Counted from the stretch's first letter, positions 1-6,210 are shown. The stretch is DNA of 6,210 nt from Acidobacteriota bacterium (GCA_003222555.1 QHWL01000311.1:1-6210), one strand, 5' to 3'. Numbers and translations are program-made. The notes: generated by a model not told the origin, from the letters alone.

Positions 1-2256
1 CTGAAACGGTGTGTACTGCCATCCGGCGTTCACGCCGGTCGACAGCGGCCAGGTCAGGACGCGCTCGCCCTCATGCTCGGCCTTTCGGTCGTAGATCCGA
101 TCGCTCGACGGCACGGCGATGCCAAAGAAGTCGACGCTCGCGTCGAATGGCGTCGAACCGAGCTTGGGCCGCTGGATATTCCCGGCGGCCAGCACGCCGG
201 CGAAGAGCAGCGCGAGCTGTGAATCGGGCCCGCCGAAATCGAAGTCGAGGTAATTAATCCCGAAAATCGGCAGCGGGAACGCGTAGGACGGATCGATCGT
301 CACGCCCATGGCCATCGCCTTGGCGCTTTGCGTGGGATGCTCGCTGATGACGCGCGCCTCCCCCTGCTTCACGTAGTAACGCAAGCCCCGATCGGTCTCG
401 CGGAACATGATCCGCTCGCTCGACCGCGCGGCGCCCCGCTCGTCCTCGAAGTCCGCTTCGTTAACGCGCACCTCCTCGAACGTCACGCTCTTCTCGACGA
501 GGAGATTGCGCCCCGCTATCAGCATGATCTGCCGGGCGGTGAGACCGTTCAGCAGATGCACCGGCTGCCCGTCGACCATCACCGGCGGCACGTATAGCTG
601 GATCTCCTCGTTCGACACGACCGGAGCGGACAGCCCACTCTGCACGGCTTGGACGCGGATGCGCGCGAAGGTCTTCCGATCGATCCAGACGGTTCCGCGG
701 TAAAGGGATGCATCGTTCCTGACCGGTTCGAACCGCACGACGTAGCAGTCGTACCCCGCTACGCGGTCGCTGCCGTCCAGGCGATATCGGTATCCCTCGT
801 CGAACCGCAGCTGGAGCGGCAATGACAGCACCTTCTCCGGCTGGAGCAGCGGGAATGGCGGTCGGTCGGCCCCCCAGCGCGAGCCGTTGACGAAGAACGA
901 CAGCTCTTCCCACTCCACCTCCGTCCCGGCAACGAAGTACCGGTTCTCGCTGACGACGTCGTAGCCGGGATCGGCGGCCGTGGGACGGAAGTGCTGCTCC
1001 ATCCGGGCGCGTGCGATGTAGTTCTGCACGAGCCCATCCTGCAGGCGCTGACGCGCTTGGTGCCGCGCGATGACGTCGGCGACCGACAATCCGGCGTTGG
1101 CGGTGACTCCGCTGCGCTCGCCGAACACGTCGGCCGCACCGCGGTTGAAATCAATCAGCATCGGTCCGCCGGTCAGTGGCGCGCGCAGGCGCGTGGTTCG
1201 TGTCGAGGCATCACGGGAGAATGCCTCGACAGCACGCTCGGCGCCGGCCATGAGGTCGTGCACCACCGGCGTGCCTTCGACGGTGAGCCGAATGGAGACG
1301 TCCAGGGACTCCGTCCGCGTGTCTCCCCAGTACGCGAGAAAGGTGCCAAATGTCTGGTTGTCGAAGAGCAGCCGATGCGGGATCGTGCTGCTGGCGTCAG
1401 TCCCACCCACCGACAACTGAAGCGACGCGCCCGGATCTTCGAGGTCCGCGACGTCGTGCGTCAGCAGGACGGCGATTGAAGCCGCCGCCTGAAGCGACGG
1501 GATCAGCGCGTCGCCGCCGTTGCAGGCGAAGATCGCGACCTTCGAGCCCGCGAACCGCAGGATCGCGTCCGCCACGGCCCGCCTGGTCTCGGCGACGCCC
1601 GGCCCCGTGGCCAGAGTCACGACCAGGGCAGCGGTTGGATCCACCCGCGAGAGCCACGATGCCGCGCGTTCGGCCTCGGCGGCTGGAATCGACAGCAGGT
1701 CGACGTACGACGCCAGGTCGCCGGTATAGATTTCCGAACGACCCACTTCGCTCACCATCCGGCCGCCGCCGACCGCGACGCGAATCGTGGCGCCCGTCGT
1801 CGCGCGGGCCTCGGTGGACGCGAGCCGCACCGCATATGCGGCAAGCGGCGCCGGCTGATCGCCGACGATCACTTCGAGAATCGTCAGTGCGGCGGCGTGG
1901 CGGGAGAGGATCTGACCGAGCGCGGCGCGCCACGAATCGACGTCTTCCATACGGGCCGGTGCGGGCAGAGCGAGCCATATCGGTGCCTGTCGCGCGGCCG
2001 CTTCCGTCAACCGCCCATCGAGCCCGGAGCCGGTCTCGAGTCCGGATGCCACAACGCGGACGGCGACTCTGAAAGGTAACGCGCCCGCCTGGTCGAGCAG
2101 CCGGGCCGCCGTTGTGTCGGCGCCTGCCTCGATCGCAATCCGCACCGGAAGATTCTCGCTGTCGGGAGGCCGCTGGCCGAACGCCAGCGGGGCCGAGCCC
2201 GCGAGCGCGCTCATTACGACGGTGAGCGCGAGCTGAACGCCGGGGCGGAGGATCAT
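1..2256 (-). CDS. Large secreted protein with LolA-like and possible outer-membrane barrel regions (3' end outside window)
   Basis: The reading frame is open for 752 codons from ATG 2256 to the window edge, with no stop seen. The start is fixed by a 4-bp ATGA overlap with the upstream deacetylase stop. Residues 1-27 look like a Sec signal peptide (Arg4, hydrophobic core, cleavage near AFG|Q), so the product is exported; there is no lipobox cysteine. Residues about 35-290 alternate beta and helix segments and could be a TIM-barrel-like fold, but I recognise no catalytic motif. Residues about 470-600 resemble LolA or outer-membrane lipoprotein-sorting proteins: a VAGYDCYVV segment, then GTVWIDRKTFARIRV. 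From about residue 655 there are aromatic-Gly rich strands (FGINYLDFDFGG, then a Leu/Ala/Gly stretch) that may begin an outer-membrane barrel. Function is unknown; the operon context suggests a role with a surface polymer or lipid. Confidence 0.85.
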   Translation of the reverse strand, partial: MILRPGVQLALTVVMSALAGSAPLAFGQRPPDSENLPVRIAIEAGADTTAARLLDQAGALPFRVAVRVVASGLETGSGLDGRLTEAAARQAPIWLALPAPARMEDVDSWRAALGQILSRHAAALTILEVIVGDQPAPLAAYAVRLASTEARATTGATIRVAVGGGRMVSEVGRSEIYTGDLASYVDLLSIPAAEAERAASWLSRVDPTAALVVTLATGPGVAETRRAVADAILRFAGSKVAIFACNGGDALIPSLQAAASIAVLLTHDVADLEDPGASLQLSVGGTDASSTIPHRLLFDNQTFGTFLAYWGDTRTESLDVSIRLTVEGTPVVHDLMAGAERAVEAFSRDASTRTTRLRAPLTGGPMLIDFNRGAADVFGERSGVTANAGLSVADVIARHQARQRLQDGLVQNYIARARMEQHFRPTAADPGYDVVSENRYFVAGTEVEWEELSFFVNGSRWGADRPPFPLLQPEKVLSLPLQLRFDEGYRYRLDGSDRVAGYDCYVVRFEPVRNDASLYRGTVWIDRKTFARIRVQAVQSGLSAPVVSNEEIQLYVPPVMVDGQPVHLLNGLTARQIMLIAGRNLLVEKSVTFEEVRVNEADFEDERGAARSSERIMFRETDRGLRYYVKQGEARVISEHPTQSAKAMAMGVTIDPSYAFPLPIFGINYLDFDFGGPDSQLALLFAGVLAAGNIQRPKLGSTPFDASVDFFGIAVPSSDRIYDRKAEHEGERVLTWPLSTGVNAGWQYTPFQ
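2253..2256 (-). other. ATGA stop/start overlap between deacetylase and secreted-protein genes
   Basis: The deacetylase TGA (2255-2253) shares bases with the ATG (2256-2254) of the large secreted protein. No ribosome binding site is visible upstream of this ATG, so termination-reinitiation coupling is the likely mode of translation. This decides the start of the secreted protein, and a signal peptide begins immediately at this codon. Confidence 0.8.
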
Positions 2257-3131
2257 GCGCCGGCCGGGGCAGCCGGTGCAATTCGTCCAATTGGACCGAA
2301 GTGGCCGCCGGAAAGGATGGTGCGAAGCCGGTCAGCGAATCCGCCGATGCGGAAATAGTGGGCGAAATGGAGGCGGGCCGGCAGTCGCACGCGCGGCGGG
2401 TCGGGATCGATTTCCCACGGGTGCACCGTGAGCACGGCGGGCTGACCGCGACGGTTCACCCGTTCGATTGCGTCGAGCACTCGGCGTGGCGAGCTCATGC
2501 GCAGTCCCCAGCCCCAGCCGAGGGGCATTACCCGTCCGAACCGGTCGGCCACGAGCGGCGGTACCTCGACGATCGGGCCCGCCGCGGTCTGCCGCACGTG
2601 CGGATACCGCGGAGAGCTGAGCGATCCGACCATCGTCAGCGGGGCCATGCTCGCGTCCAGCCGAAAGCCCTCTTCAACGAGCACGGCGAGCGCCCAGAGC
2701 GAACGGTCGTTCACCGACCATTCGGGCGCTCTGAACAACGACACATCGCCGGCGCCAGCGGCCTTCAACGCCCGCACGCTGGCCTGGAGATCGCGCCTGA
2801 ACGCCTCGGCGTCGAGCTCGTACACCCGCCGGTGCGCGTGGCCGTGCGAGCCGATCTCGTGACCCGCGTCGCGCACCGCCTCCACCAGCTCTGGAAACCG
2901 CTCGGCGACCCATCCGACGATGAAGAACGTGGCGCAGACGTTGGCCCGATCGAGCGCGTCGAGCAGCCATCGAGTGGTCGGCTCGACTCGGGAGGGGAGC
3001 GTCGTCCAGCGTTCGAACCGGAGCGGCTCGACGCCGCACACGTGGAACCACTCTTCGAGATCGACGGTGAACGCGTTCTGGGGATCGGCGGGCCCGGCCA
3101 ACGGCGGAGCCGGCGACGGTTCCGCGGCCAC
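2253..3131 (-). CDS. Polysaccharide deacetylase, NodB domain, exosortase/EPS-associated type
   Basis: This is a predicted 292-aa deacetylase removing acetyl groups from a polysaccharide. Motifs seen: FTVDLEEWFHV at residues 21-31 (D24 as the likely catalytic base, E26/E27 as the variant metal-site acidic residues); EIGSHGHAHRRVY at 92-104 with H96 and H100 as metal ligands; FRAPEWSV at 133-140; and HPWEIDPDPPRV at 237-248. This order, with the DVED-like first motif and the HPWEID tail (DUF3473-like), matches the deacetylases encoded with XrtA/exosortase and EPS loci rather than chitin or peptidoglycan deacetylases. No signal peptide is visible, as is usual in that group. The start is GTG, the only plausible start found in frame near the homology boundary; no strong ribosome binding site precedes it. 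The gene begins inside the carrier-protein frame and its stop overlaps the next start, so it is probably translationally coupled on both sides. Length is normal for the family. Confidence 0.9.
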   Translation of the reverse strand: MAAEPSPAPPLAGPADPQNAFTVDLEEWFHVCGVEPLRFERWTTLPSRVEPTTRWLLDALDRANVCATFFIVGWVAERFPELVEAVRDAGHEIGSHGHAHRRVYELDAEAFRRDLQASVRALKAAGAGDVSLFRAPEWSVNDRSLWALAVLVEEGFRLDASMAPLTMVGSLSSPRYPHVRQTAAGPIVEVPPLVADRFGRVMPLGWGWGLRMSSPRRVLDAIERVNRRGQPAVLTVHPWEIDPDPPRVRLPARLHFAHYFRIGGFADRLRTILSGGHFGPIGRIAPAAPAGA

Positions 3132-3400
3132 GCGGGCTCTTTGCCCTGAGCTCTGATGTACTCGGCGATCGTATCGACCGAGCGCAGCACCTTCATTCCG
3201 GTCCGTTCGTCTCCGATGGAGATGCCGAACGAACGCTCGATCTCCAGCACCAGTTCCAGCACGTCGATGGAGTCGAGCCCGAGGCCGCCTTCGAACAACG
3301 TGGTCGCGTCCCCGATTTCTTCCCAGCCGATGGGCAGCCGAAGACTGCGCACGATGCCCTGTTTGATCTGCACCTTCAGCGGGTCAGCTGTTTCTGTCAT
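2765..3400 (-). CDS. Acyl carrier protein, frame without a stop at the domain end (runs into deacetylase gene)
   Basis: Residues 1 to about 88 form a complete acyl carrier protein that would carry acyl intermediates on a 4'-phosphopantetheine arm. The attachment site is Ser44 in GLDSIDVLELV, followed by the acidic recognition helix. The ATG lies 14 bp after the reductase stop, with GAGGG directly before it. Carrier proteins are usually 75-90 aa, but no stop follows the domain. The frame continues to TGA at 2765-2767, giving 211 aa, and its last 120 or so residues are Arg/Pro/Ser-rich out-of-frame translation of the deacetylase gene, not a recognisable domain. Options are a real C-terminal extension, a natural or sequencing indel, or a -1 frameshift joining the ACP to the deacetylase. 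The functional part is about 3137-3400. The ACP identity is firm; the 3' end is not. Confidence 0.8.
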   Translation of the reverse strand: MTETADPLKVQIKQGIVRSLRLPIGWEEIGDATTLFEGGLGLDSIDVLELVLEIERSFGISIGDERTGMKVLRSVDTIAEYIRAQGKEPAWPRNRRRLRRWPGPPIPRTRSPSISKSGSTCAASSRSGSNAGRRSPPESSRPLDGCSTRSIGPTSAPRSSSSDGSPSGFQSWWRRCATRVTRSARTATRTGGCTSSTPRRSGAISRPACGR

Positions 3401-3414
3401 CCCTCGGTTCCATG

Positions 3415-4203
3415 TTACAGCAGCCCGCCATCGACGCCGATCACCTGGCCGGTGATGTAGCTCGCCGCATCAGACGCCAGAAACGCCACCATCGAGGCCA
3501 CCTCGCGCGCCGTGCCAGTCCGACCCAGCGGGACGGCCGAAACGAGCGAGGACCGCGCCTCGGGCGTCACGCTCTTCAGCATATCGGTCTCGATGAGTCC
3601 CGGCGACACCGCGTTCACCAGGATGCCTTTCGGCGCCAGGTCACGCGACAGCGCACGAGTGAATCCCTCGAGTCCGGCCTTGGACGCGGCATACGCCGTC
3701 TGGCCCGGCAGCGGCATCCGCGCGCTCGGAGATGAGATGTTGAGGATCCGTCCCCAGCGGCGCAGCAGCATACCGCGAACGACGGCTCTGACACAGGTGT
3801 ATGCGGCGCGCAGGTTCACAGTGAGCACGGCGTCCCATCGTGCCGTGTCGAGAAACGCGACGTGCACGTCGCGTGCAATCCCGGCGCTGTTCACCAGAAT
3901 GTCCACCGTGCCGAGCTCAGCCGCGATCCGGGTAAAGAATTCGTGCACCGCCGCATCATCGGTGATGTCACACTGCGCGGCCAGCGCGCGTCCGCCACGC
4001 TCGCGAATTGAGAGTTCGAGCGCGCGCGCCGGCGCCTCCTGCTGGTGGAAAGCAAAGCCGACGGCGGCGCCGCGCTCCGCCAGCAGATCGACGATGCCGG
4101 CGCCGATGCCGCGGGAGCCGCCGGTGACGACGGCGACGCGGCCCGTGAGAGAGAAGTCGGAAAAGTTGGCACGGTCGGAAGGGTCTGTTGTTGTCACGGT
4201 CAT
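3415..4203 (-). CDS. Short-chain dehydrogenase/reductase, FabG-like 3-oxoacyl-ACP reductase
   Basis: This 262-aa SDR has a Rossmann fold. It carries the cofactor motif TGGSRGIG (residues 27-34), D79 in the CDI segment, an NSAG motif (105-108; a variant of NNAG), and the catalytic tetrad N130, S158, Y171 and K175 (YAASK). It also has the PGLIETDM segment after strand 6 (201-208) and a GVDGG C-terminus, both typical of FabG. The expected reaction is NADPH-dependent reduction of a 3-ketoacyl group on an acyl carrier protein, and the adjacent ACP gene supports this. All catalytic residues are present. ATG 4203 is preferred; a GTG one codon upstream (4206) is equally possible. The ribosome binding site is weak (AGGCG). 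It could act in a dedicated pathway with the neighbouring KS-like protein rather than in housekeeping fatty-acid synthesis; substrate is unknown. Confidence 0.93.
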   Translation of the reverse strand: MTVTTTDPSDRANFSDFSLTGRVAVVTGGSRGIGAGIVDLLAERGAAVGFAFHQQEAPARALELSIRERGGRALAAQCDITDDAAVHEFFTRIAAELGTVDILVNSAGIARDVHVAFLDTARWDAVLTVNLRAAYTCVRAVVRGMLLRRWGRILNISSPSARMPLPGQTAYAASKAGLEGFTRALSRDLAPKGILVNAVSPGLIETDMLKSVTPEARSSLVSAVPLGRTGTAREVASMVAFLASDAASYITGQVIGVDGGLL

Positions 4204-4250
4204 CACGCTCGCGCCTGCCCGCCCGCACCTGCCTCAATCAGACGTGGCGC

Positions 4251-4366
4251 CCTGTGAAAAAATACGACGTTTGAACGCAGAGCTCGCAGAGCACGCCGAG
4301 AAATCCCTAAGCATTTCTTCTCTGCGGCCTCGGCGGCCTCTGCGTTGAACGTGATTTGTTCACAGG
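4251..4366. repeat. 116-bp imperfect palindrome of 9-nt GCAGAG-type units
   Basis: Perfect outer arms CCTGTGAA (4251-4258) and TTCACAGG (4359-4366) flank inner perfect arms AACGCAGAG (4274-4282) and CTCTGCGTT (4338-4346). Each arm contains three tandem 9-nt units. On the left they are AACGCAGAG, CTCGCAGAG and CACGCCGAG (4274-4300). On the right, read as the complement, they are AACGCAGAG, GCCGCCGAG and GCCGCAGAG (4346-4320). AAAT/ATTT closes the stem around the 8-nt loop 4305-4312. The element fills most of the only sizeable non-coding gap (4204-4397), between the KS-like gene and the reductase gene. It could be a dispersed palindromic or MITE-like repeat, an RNA hairpin that attenuates or separates transcription units, or both. 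No target-site duplication is evident. Confidence 0.8.
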
Positions 4367-4397
4367 CTCTGAAGCCCTCGTCACGTTCGATACTGTT

Positions 4398-5627
4398 TCA
4401 GTTCGCGACGCGGAGCACCACGCTGAATAGAGCGCCTCCGCTCGCGAAGCTGTTGACGAGAACGATCGGACCCGGAACCGCGATCCGCGCTAACGCCAGG
4501 TTCAGCCCCGCGGCGGCAGGATCGGGAGCTTCCAGACCCGCAATCGGTGGGACCCACCCCGCGCGCCCGCATAGAAATGCCGCAGCGCACGATGCCGCGC
4601 CTGATGCTCCAGATTCGCCGAGTGCCCCCTTCACCGACGTGACGACCGTTCGGGATCCGGCGAAGAGGGTTTTCAAGGCGGCGGCCTCGGTGGCGTCGAG
4701 TGTGCGGGTGGCATTGGCGGATGCGTAGACCACGTCGACATCCGCCGCACTCAATCCGGCATCCTCAAGGGCAAGATTCATCGTGCGCGCGAGCGTGTCC
4801 GGCTTGTCCGGCCAGGTATTCAACGGGACGGCGGCGCCGCCGGCTGACGCACCGAGTATCTGTCCGTGCCGGGAGACCACTCCACCATTCCGATGGAGCC
4901 ACAGACCGAAGCCACCCTCGCCGAGAACGAAGCCTGACCGTTCCGCATCGAACGGCGCGACGCGCGGGCAGAATGTCGGTTCGGCCGACATGACCTTGAA
5001 ACGATCGTACGCCTTGAAAAACGTCTCGTAGACGGCGTCGACGCCACCCGCGATCAGATGTACGGCACGCCCGGCCCGCAGGAGCTCGACTCCGGCGACG
5101 ATCGCGGCGAGACCCGACGCTTCCTTGTGGCTAACGGTGGCGTTCGGGCCCCGCAGCTTGAACTCCATGCCCGACAGGCTGGCCGCCGCGTTCCCGACGG
5201 TGCTTTCAAAAAGCAACGCCGGCGCGCTGGCCGGACCGCCGCTGAAGAGCGCCGCCAGATACTGCTGCGTGGACTGTCCCCCGGCCGTCCATGTTCCGAG
5301 AACCACGCCGGACTGATCGTCGCCATCCGGCTGCGGTGCGCGCCCCCCATCTTCGAACGCGAGGCGGGTCAGCGCGACGGCGTAGACACCGGTGCGATCG
5401 AGCCGTCGCAGCTTCATGGGCGAGATCCACGCGGTGGGCTCGAAGCCAGACGCCTGGGCGGCGATCCGCGTCCGGCAGCCTTCGGTGTCGAACCCGACGA
5501 TCGGCGCGACGGCGCTGCGCCCCTCGAGAAGGGCACTCACAAAGGCGGCATGTGTAGTGCCGAATGCCGAGACGACGCCGAGACCGGACACACTGACGGG
5601 GGGCTGCACGGCCGCGTACGTTACCAT
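4398..5627 (-). CDS. Ketosynthase-fold protein lacking the catalytic triad (chain-length-factor-like)
   Basis: This 409-aa protein has the full thiolase-fold layout of FabF-type ketosynthases: VSVSGLGVVSAFG at residues 11-23, RGPNATVSHKEASG at 159-172, IAGGVDA at 192-198, PFDAERSGFVLGEGG at 225-239, and SVKG at 331-334. Aligned by eye to FabF, the nucleophile position (TACATG) is Glu169 in HKEASG; the first active-site His is Ser303; the second is Glu338 (GES for GHL). Only Lys333 of the active-site set remains. Loss of Cys with a retained fold is typical of chain-length factors (KS-beta), which pair with an active ketosynthase in type II PKS and aryl-polyene systems. An active partner is not in the window. 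ATG 5627 is preferred; an in-frame GTG at 5645 would overlap the divergent gene by 12 bp. No clear ribosome binding site precedes either start. Confidence 0.88.
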   Translation of the reverse strand: MVTYAAVQPPVSVSGLGVVSAFGTTHAAFVSALLEGRSAVAPIVGFDTEGCRTRIAAQASGFEPTAWISPMKLRRLDRTGVYAVALTRLAFEDGGRAPQPDGDDQSGVVLGTWTAGGQSTQQYLAALFSGGPASAPALLFESTVGNAAASLSGMEFKLRGPNATVSHKEASGLAAIVAGVELLRAGRAVHLIAGGVDAVYETFFKAYDRFKVMSAEPTFCPRVAPFDAERSGFVLGEGGFGLWLHRNGGVVSRHGQILGASAGGAAVPLNTWPDKPDTLARTMNLALEDAGLSAADVDVVYASANATRTLDATEAAALKTLFAGSRTVVTSVKGALGESGASGAASCAAAFLCGRAGWVPPIAGLEAPDPAAAGLNLALARIAVPGPIVLVNSFASGGALFSVVLRVAN

Positions 5628-5633
5628 GACCCG
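5628..5633. promoter_or_regulatory. Minimal divergent intergenic gap between KS-like and LolA-like genes
   Basis: The minus-strand ATG (5627-5625) and the plus-strand ATG (5634-5636) are 6 bp apart, so any promoters and leaders for the two genes must lie inside each other's 5' coding sequence. I see no Shine-Dalgarno-like sequence at a usual distance from either start, which would fit leaderless transcripts. On the plus strand, ATG 5626 opens a three-codon frame whose TGA (5635-5637) overlaps the LolA-like start codon as ATGA. No convincing -35/-10 boxes were identified by eye. Confidence 0.4.
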
Positions 5634-6210
5634 ATGAGGTCTCACAGGGCCGCACGCTGGTCGGCCCGGCTGCCATGGGCCCTCTCATCGGCCTTCATCC
5701 TATTCGCTGCGGCGGTCCTCGTCACGGCGCAGCAGAAGCCCGCCGACACCGACTCCTTCGACGAACTGTATCGTCGCGGATCCGAGATCAACACGACCCT
5801 CAAGACGCTCACCGCGCGTTTCACCGAGACGACGACTTCTTCCCTGCTCACGCGTCCGCTGGTGGCCGGCGGCATCGTGGCCGTCGAACGGCCGTCGAGG
5901 GTCGTGCTCCATTACCAACAGCCGGAACTCCGCGATGTGTTGATCGACGGTGACCGCCTAACCGTCTCGTGGCCGGGCCGCCATATCCGCGAGGTCACCA
6001 ACATCGCCGCCGCGAACCGGCGGATTCAGAAGTATTTCGTCGACAGCAAGCCGGCGCTGCTGCGCGAGAGCTTCGACATCGTCAGTGAGAAGGCCGACGA
6101 TCGCCCCCGCACGTACCGGTTGACCATGGTGCCGCGGCGGAAGCAGATTCGCGAGGGTCTCAGCCGGCTCGAGCTCTGGCTCGATCAAACGTCGCTGCTG
6201 CTGGCCGCCA
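5634..6210 (+). CDS. LolA-like outer-membrane lipoprotein carrier family protein (3' end outside window)
   Basis: The frame is open for 192 codons to the window edge. Residues 1-32 form a Sec signal peptide: an Arg-rich start, a hydrophobic stretch at about 15-30, and cleavage near VTA|QQ. There is no lipobox cysteine, so a soluble periplasmic protein is expected. The mature part follows the LolA half-barrel pattern: a helix with LKTLTARFTETTTSSLL (partly residues 56-72), then strands GGIVAVERPSRVVLHYQQPE, VLIDGDRLTVSWPGR, a helical insertion, and RLTMVPRRKQIREGLSRLELWLDQ near residues 162-185. LolA-fold proteins carry lipidated cargo across the periplasm. LolA-like paralogues are also found in aryl-polyene-type clusters next to MMPL exporters, and the neighbouring ACP, reductase and KS-like genes suggest such a dedicated role rather than housekeeping LolA. 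Identification is by fold pattern only. Confidence 0.82.
   Translation, partial: MRSHRAARWSARLPWALSSAFILFAAAVLVTAQQKPADTDSFDELYRRGSEINTTLKTLTARFTETTTSSLLTRPLVAGGIVAVERPSRVVLHYQQPELRDVLIDGDRLTVSWPGRHIREVTNIAAANRRIQKYFVDSKPALLRESFDIVSEKADDRPRTYRLTMVPRRKQIREGLSRLELWLDQTSLLLAA

Noticed and set aside
1350..2072. 240-aa plus-strand open frame
   Set aside because: Arg/Pro-rich antisense shadow of the secreted-protein gene, as expected in GC-rich DNA.
1397..2290. 297-aa minus-strand open frame
   Set aside because: The translation is Arg/Pro/Gly-rich low-complexity sequence, shifted relative to the secreted-protein frame that is open from 2256 to the edge and has a signal peptide and coupled start.
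2301..3149. 282-aa plus-strand open frame
   Set aside because: It is antisense to the deacetylase, whose motifs are clear; the plus translation is His/Arg/Pro-rich with no domain.
3120..3165. Canonical -1 ribosomal slippery site at the ACP/deacetylase junction
   Set aside because: The short A-run and G-run here (in the ACP codons GGC AAA GAG) do not form an X XXY YYZ heptamer in the ACP frame, so programmed frameshifting is not supported by motif.
3512..4348. 278-aa plus-strand open frame
   Set aside because: It is antisense to the FabG-like reductase and runs into the palindromic repeat; composition is Ser/Arg/Ala-rich without motifs.
4346..4362. Short hairpin TGAAC/GTTCA as a stand-alone operator
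   Set aside because: The arms are only 5 bp and lie within the larger palindrome, which explains them better.
4204..4397. Intrinsic terminator after the KS-like gene
   Set aside because: The palindrome is a strong hairpin candidate, but the T-run on the minus strand (4255-4261) lies beyond the outer arm's complement with an imperfect stem, so a classical terminator call is not secure.
1..6210. tRNA, rRNA, CRISPR array, insertion sequence or transposase
   Set aside because: No cloverleaf-like segment, rRNA motif, regularly spaced repeat or transposase-like translation was seen on either strand.

Overview
The window is GC-rich, tightly packed bacterial DNA. Signal peptides, two LolA-like domains and a possible outer-membrane barrel point to a didermic (Gram-negative) organism. 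Base composition and the style of the large secreted protein suggest a soil or environmental lineage such as Acidobacteriota, but this is an inference; no rRNA or other phylogenetic marker is present.

Layout. Five genes lie on the minus strand, in transcription order from right to left: a ketosynthase-fold protein that has lost its catalytic residues (5627-4398, chain-length-factor-like); a FabG-type short-chain reductase (4203-3415); an acyl carrier protein (from 3400); a NodB polysaccharide deacetylase of the exosortase/EPS-associated type (3131-2253); and a large secreted protein running off the left edge (2256 to beyond 1). The last four genes are close or overlapping: 14 bp between reductase and carrier protein, a carrier-protein frame that runs on into the deacetylase gene without a stop, and a 4-bp ATGA overlap into the secreted protein. 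One plus-strand gene, a LolA-like periplasmic protein (5634 to beyond 6210), diverges from the ketosynthase gene, with only 6 bp between the two start codons. The only sizeable non-coding stretch (4204-4397) holds a 116-bp imperfect palindrome built from 9-nt GCAGAG/GCCGAG units.

How the parts may work together. A KS-like partner, a ketoreductase, a stand-alone ACP and a LolA-like protein together resemble the core of aryl-polyene-type or other type II PKS/fatty-acid-like clusters, which make a lipid and deliver it to the outer membrane. Here that set sits in one apparent operon with an EPS-type polysaccharide deacetylase and a large exported protein. The working hypothesis is a pathway for an acylated or lipid-anchored cell-surface compound. 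The active ketosynthase, dehydratase, ligase and exporter expected for such a pathway are not in the window and would have to lie outside it. The points most worth checking are the dead ketosynthase (Glu/Ser/Glu in place of Cys/His/His), the missing ACP stop codon and the secreted multidomain protein.
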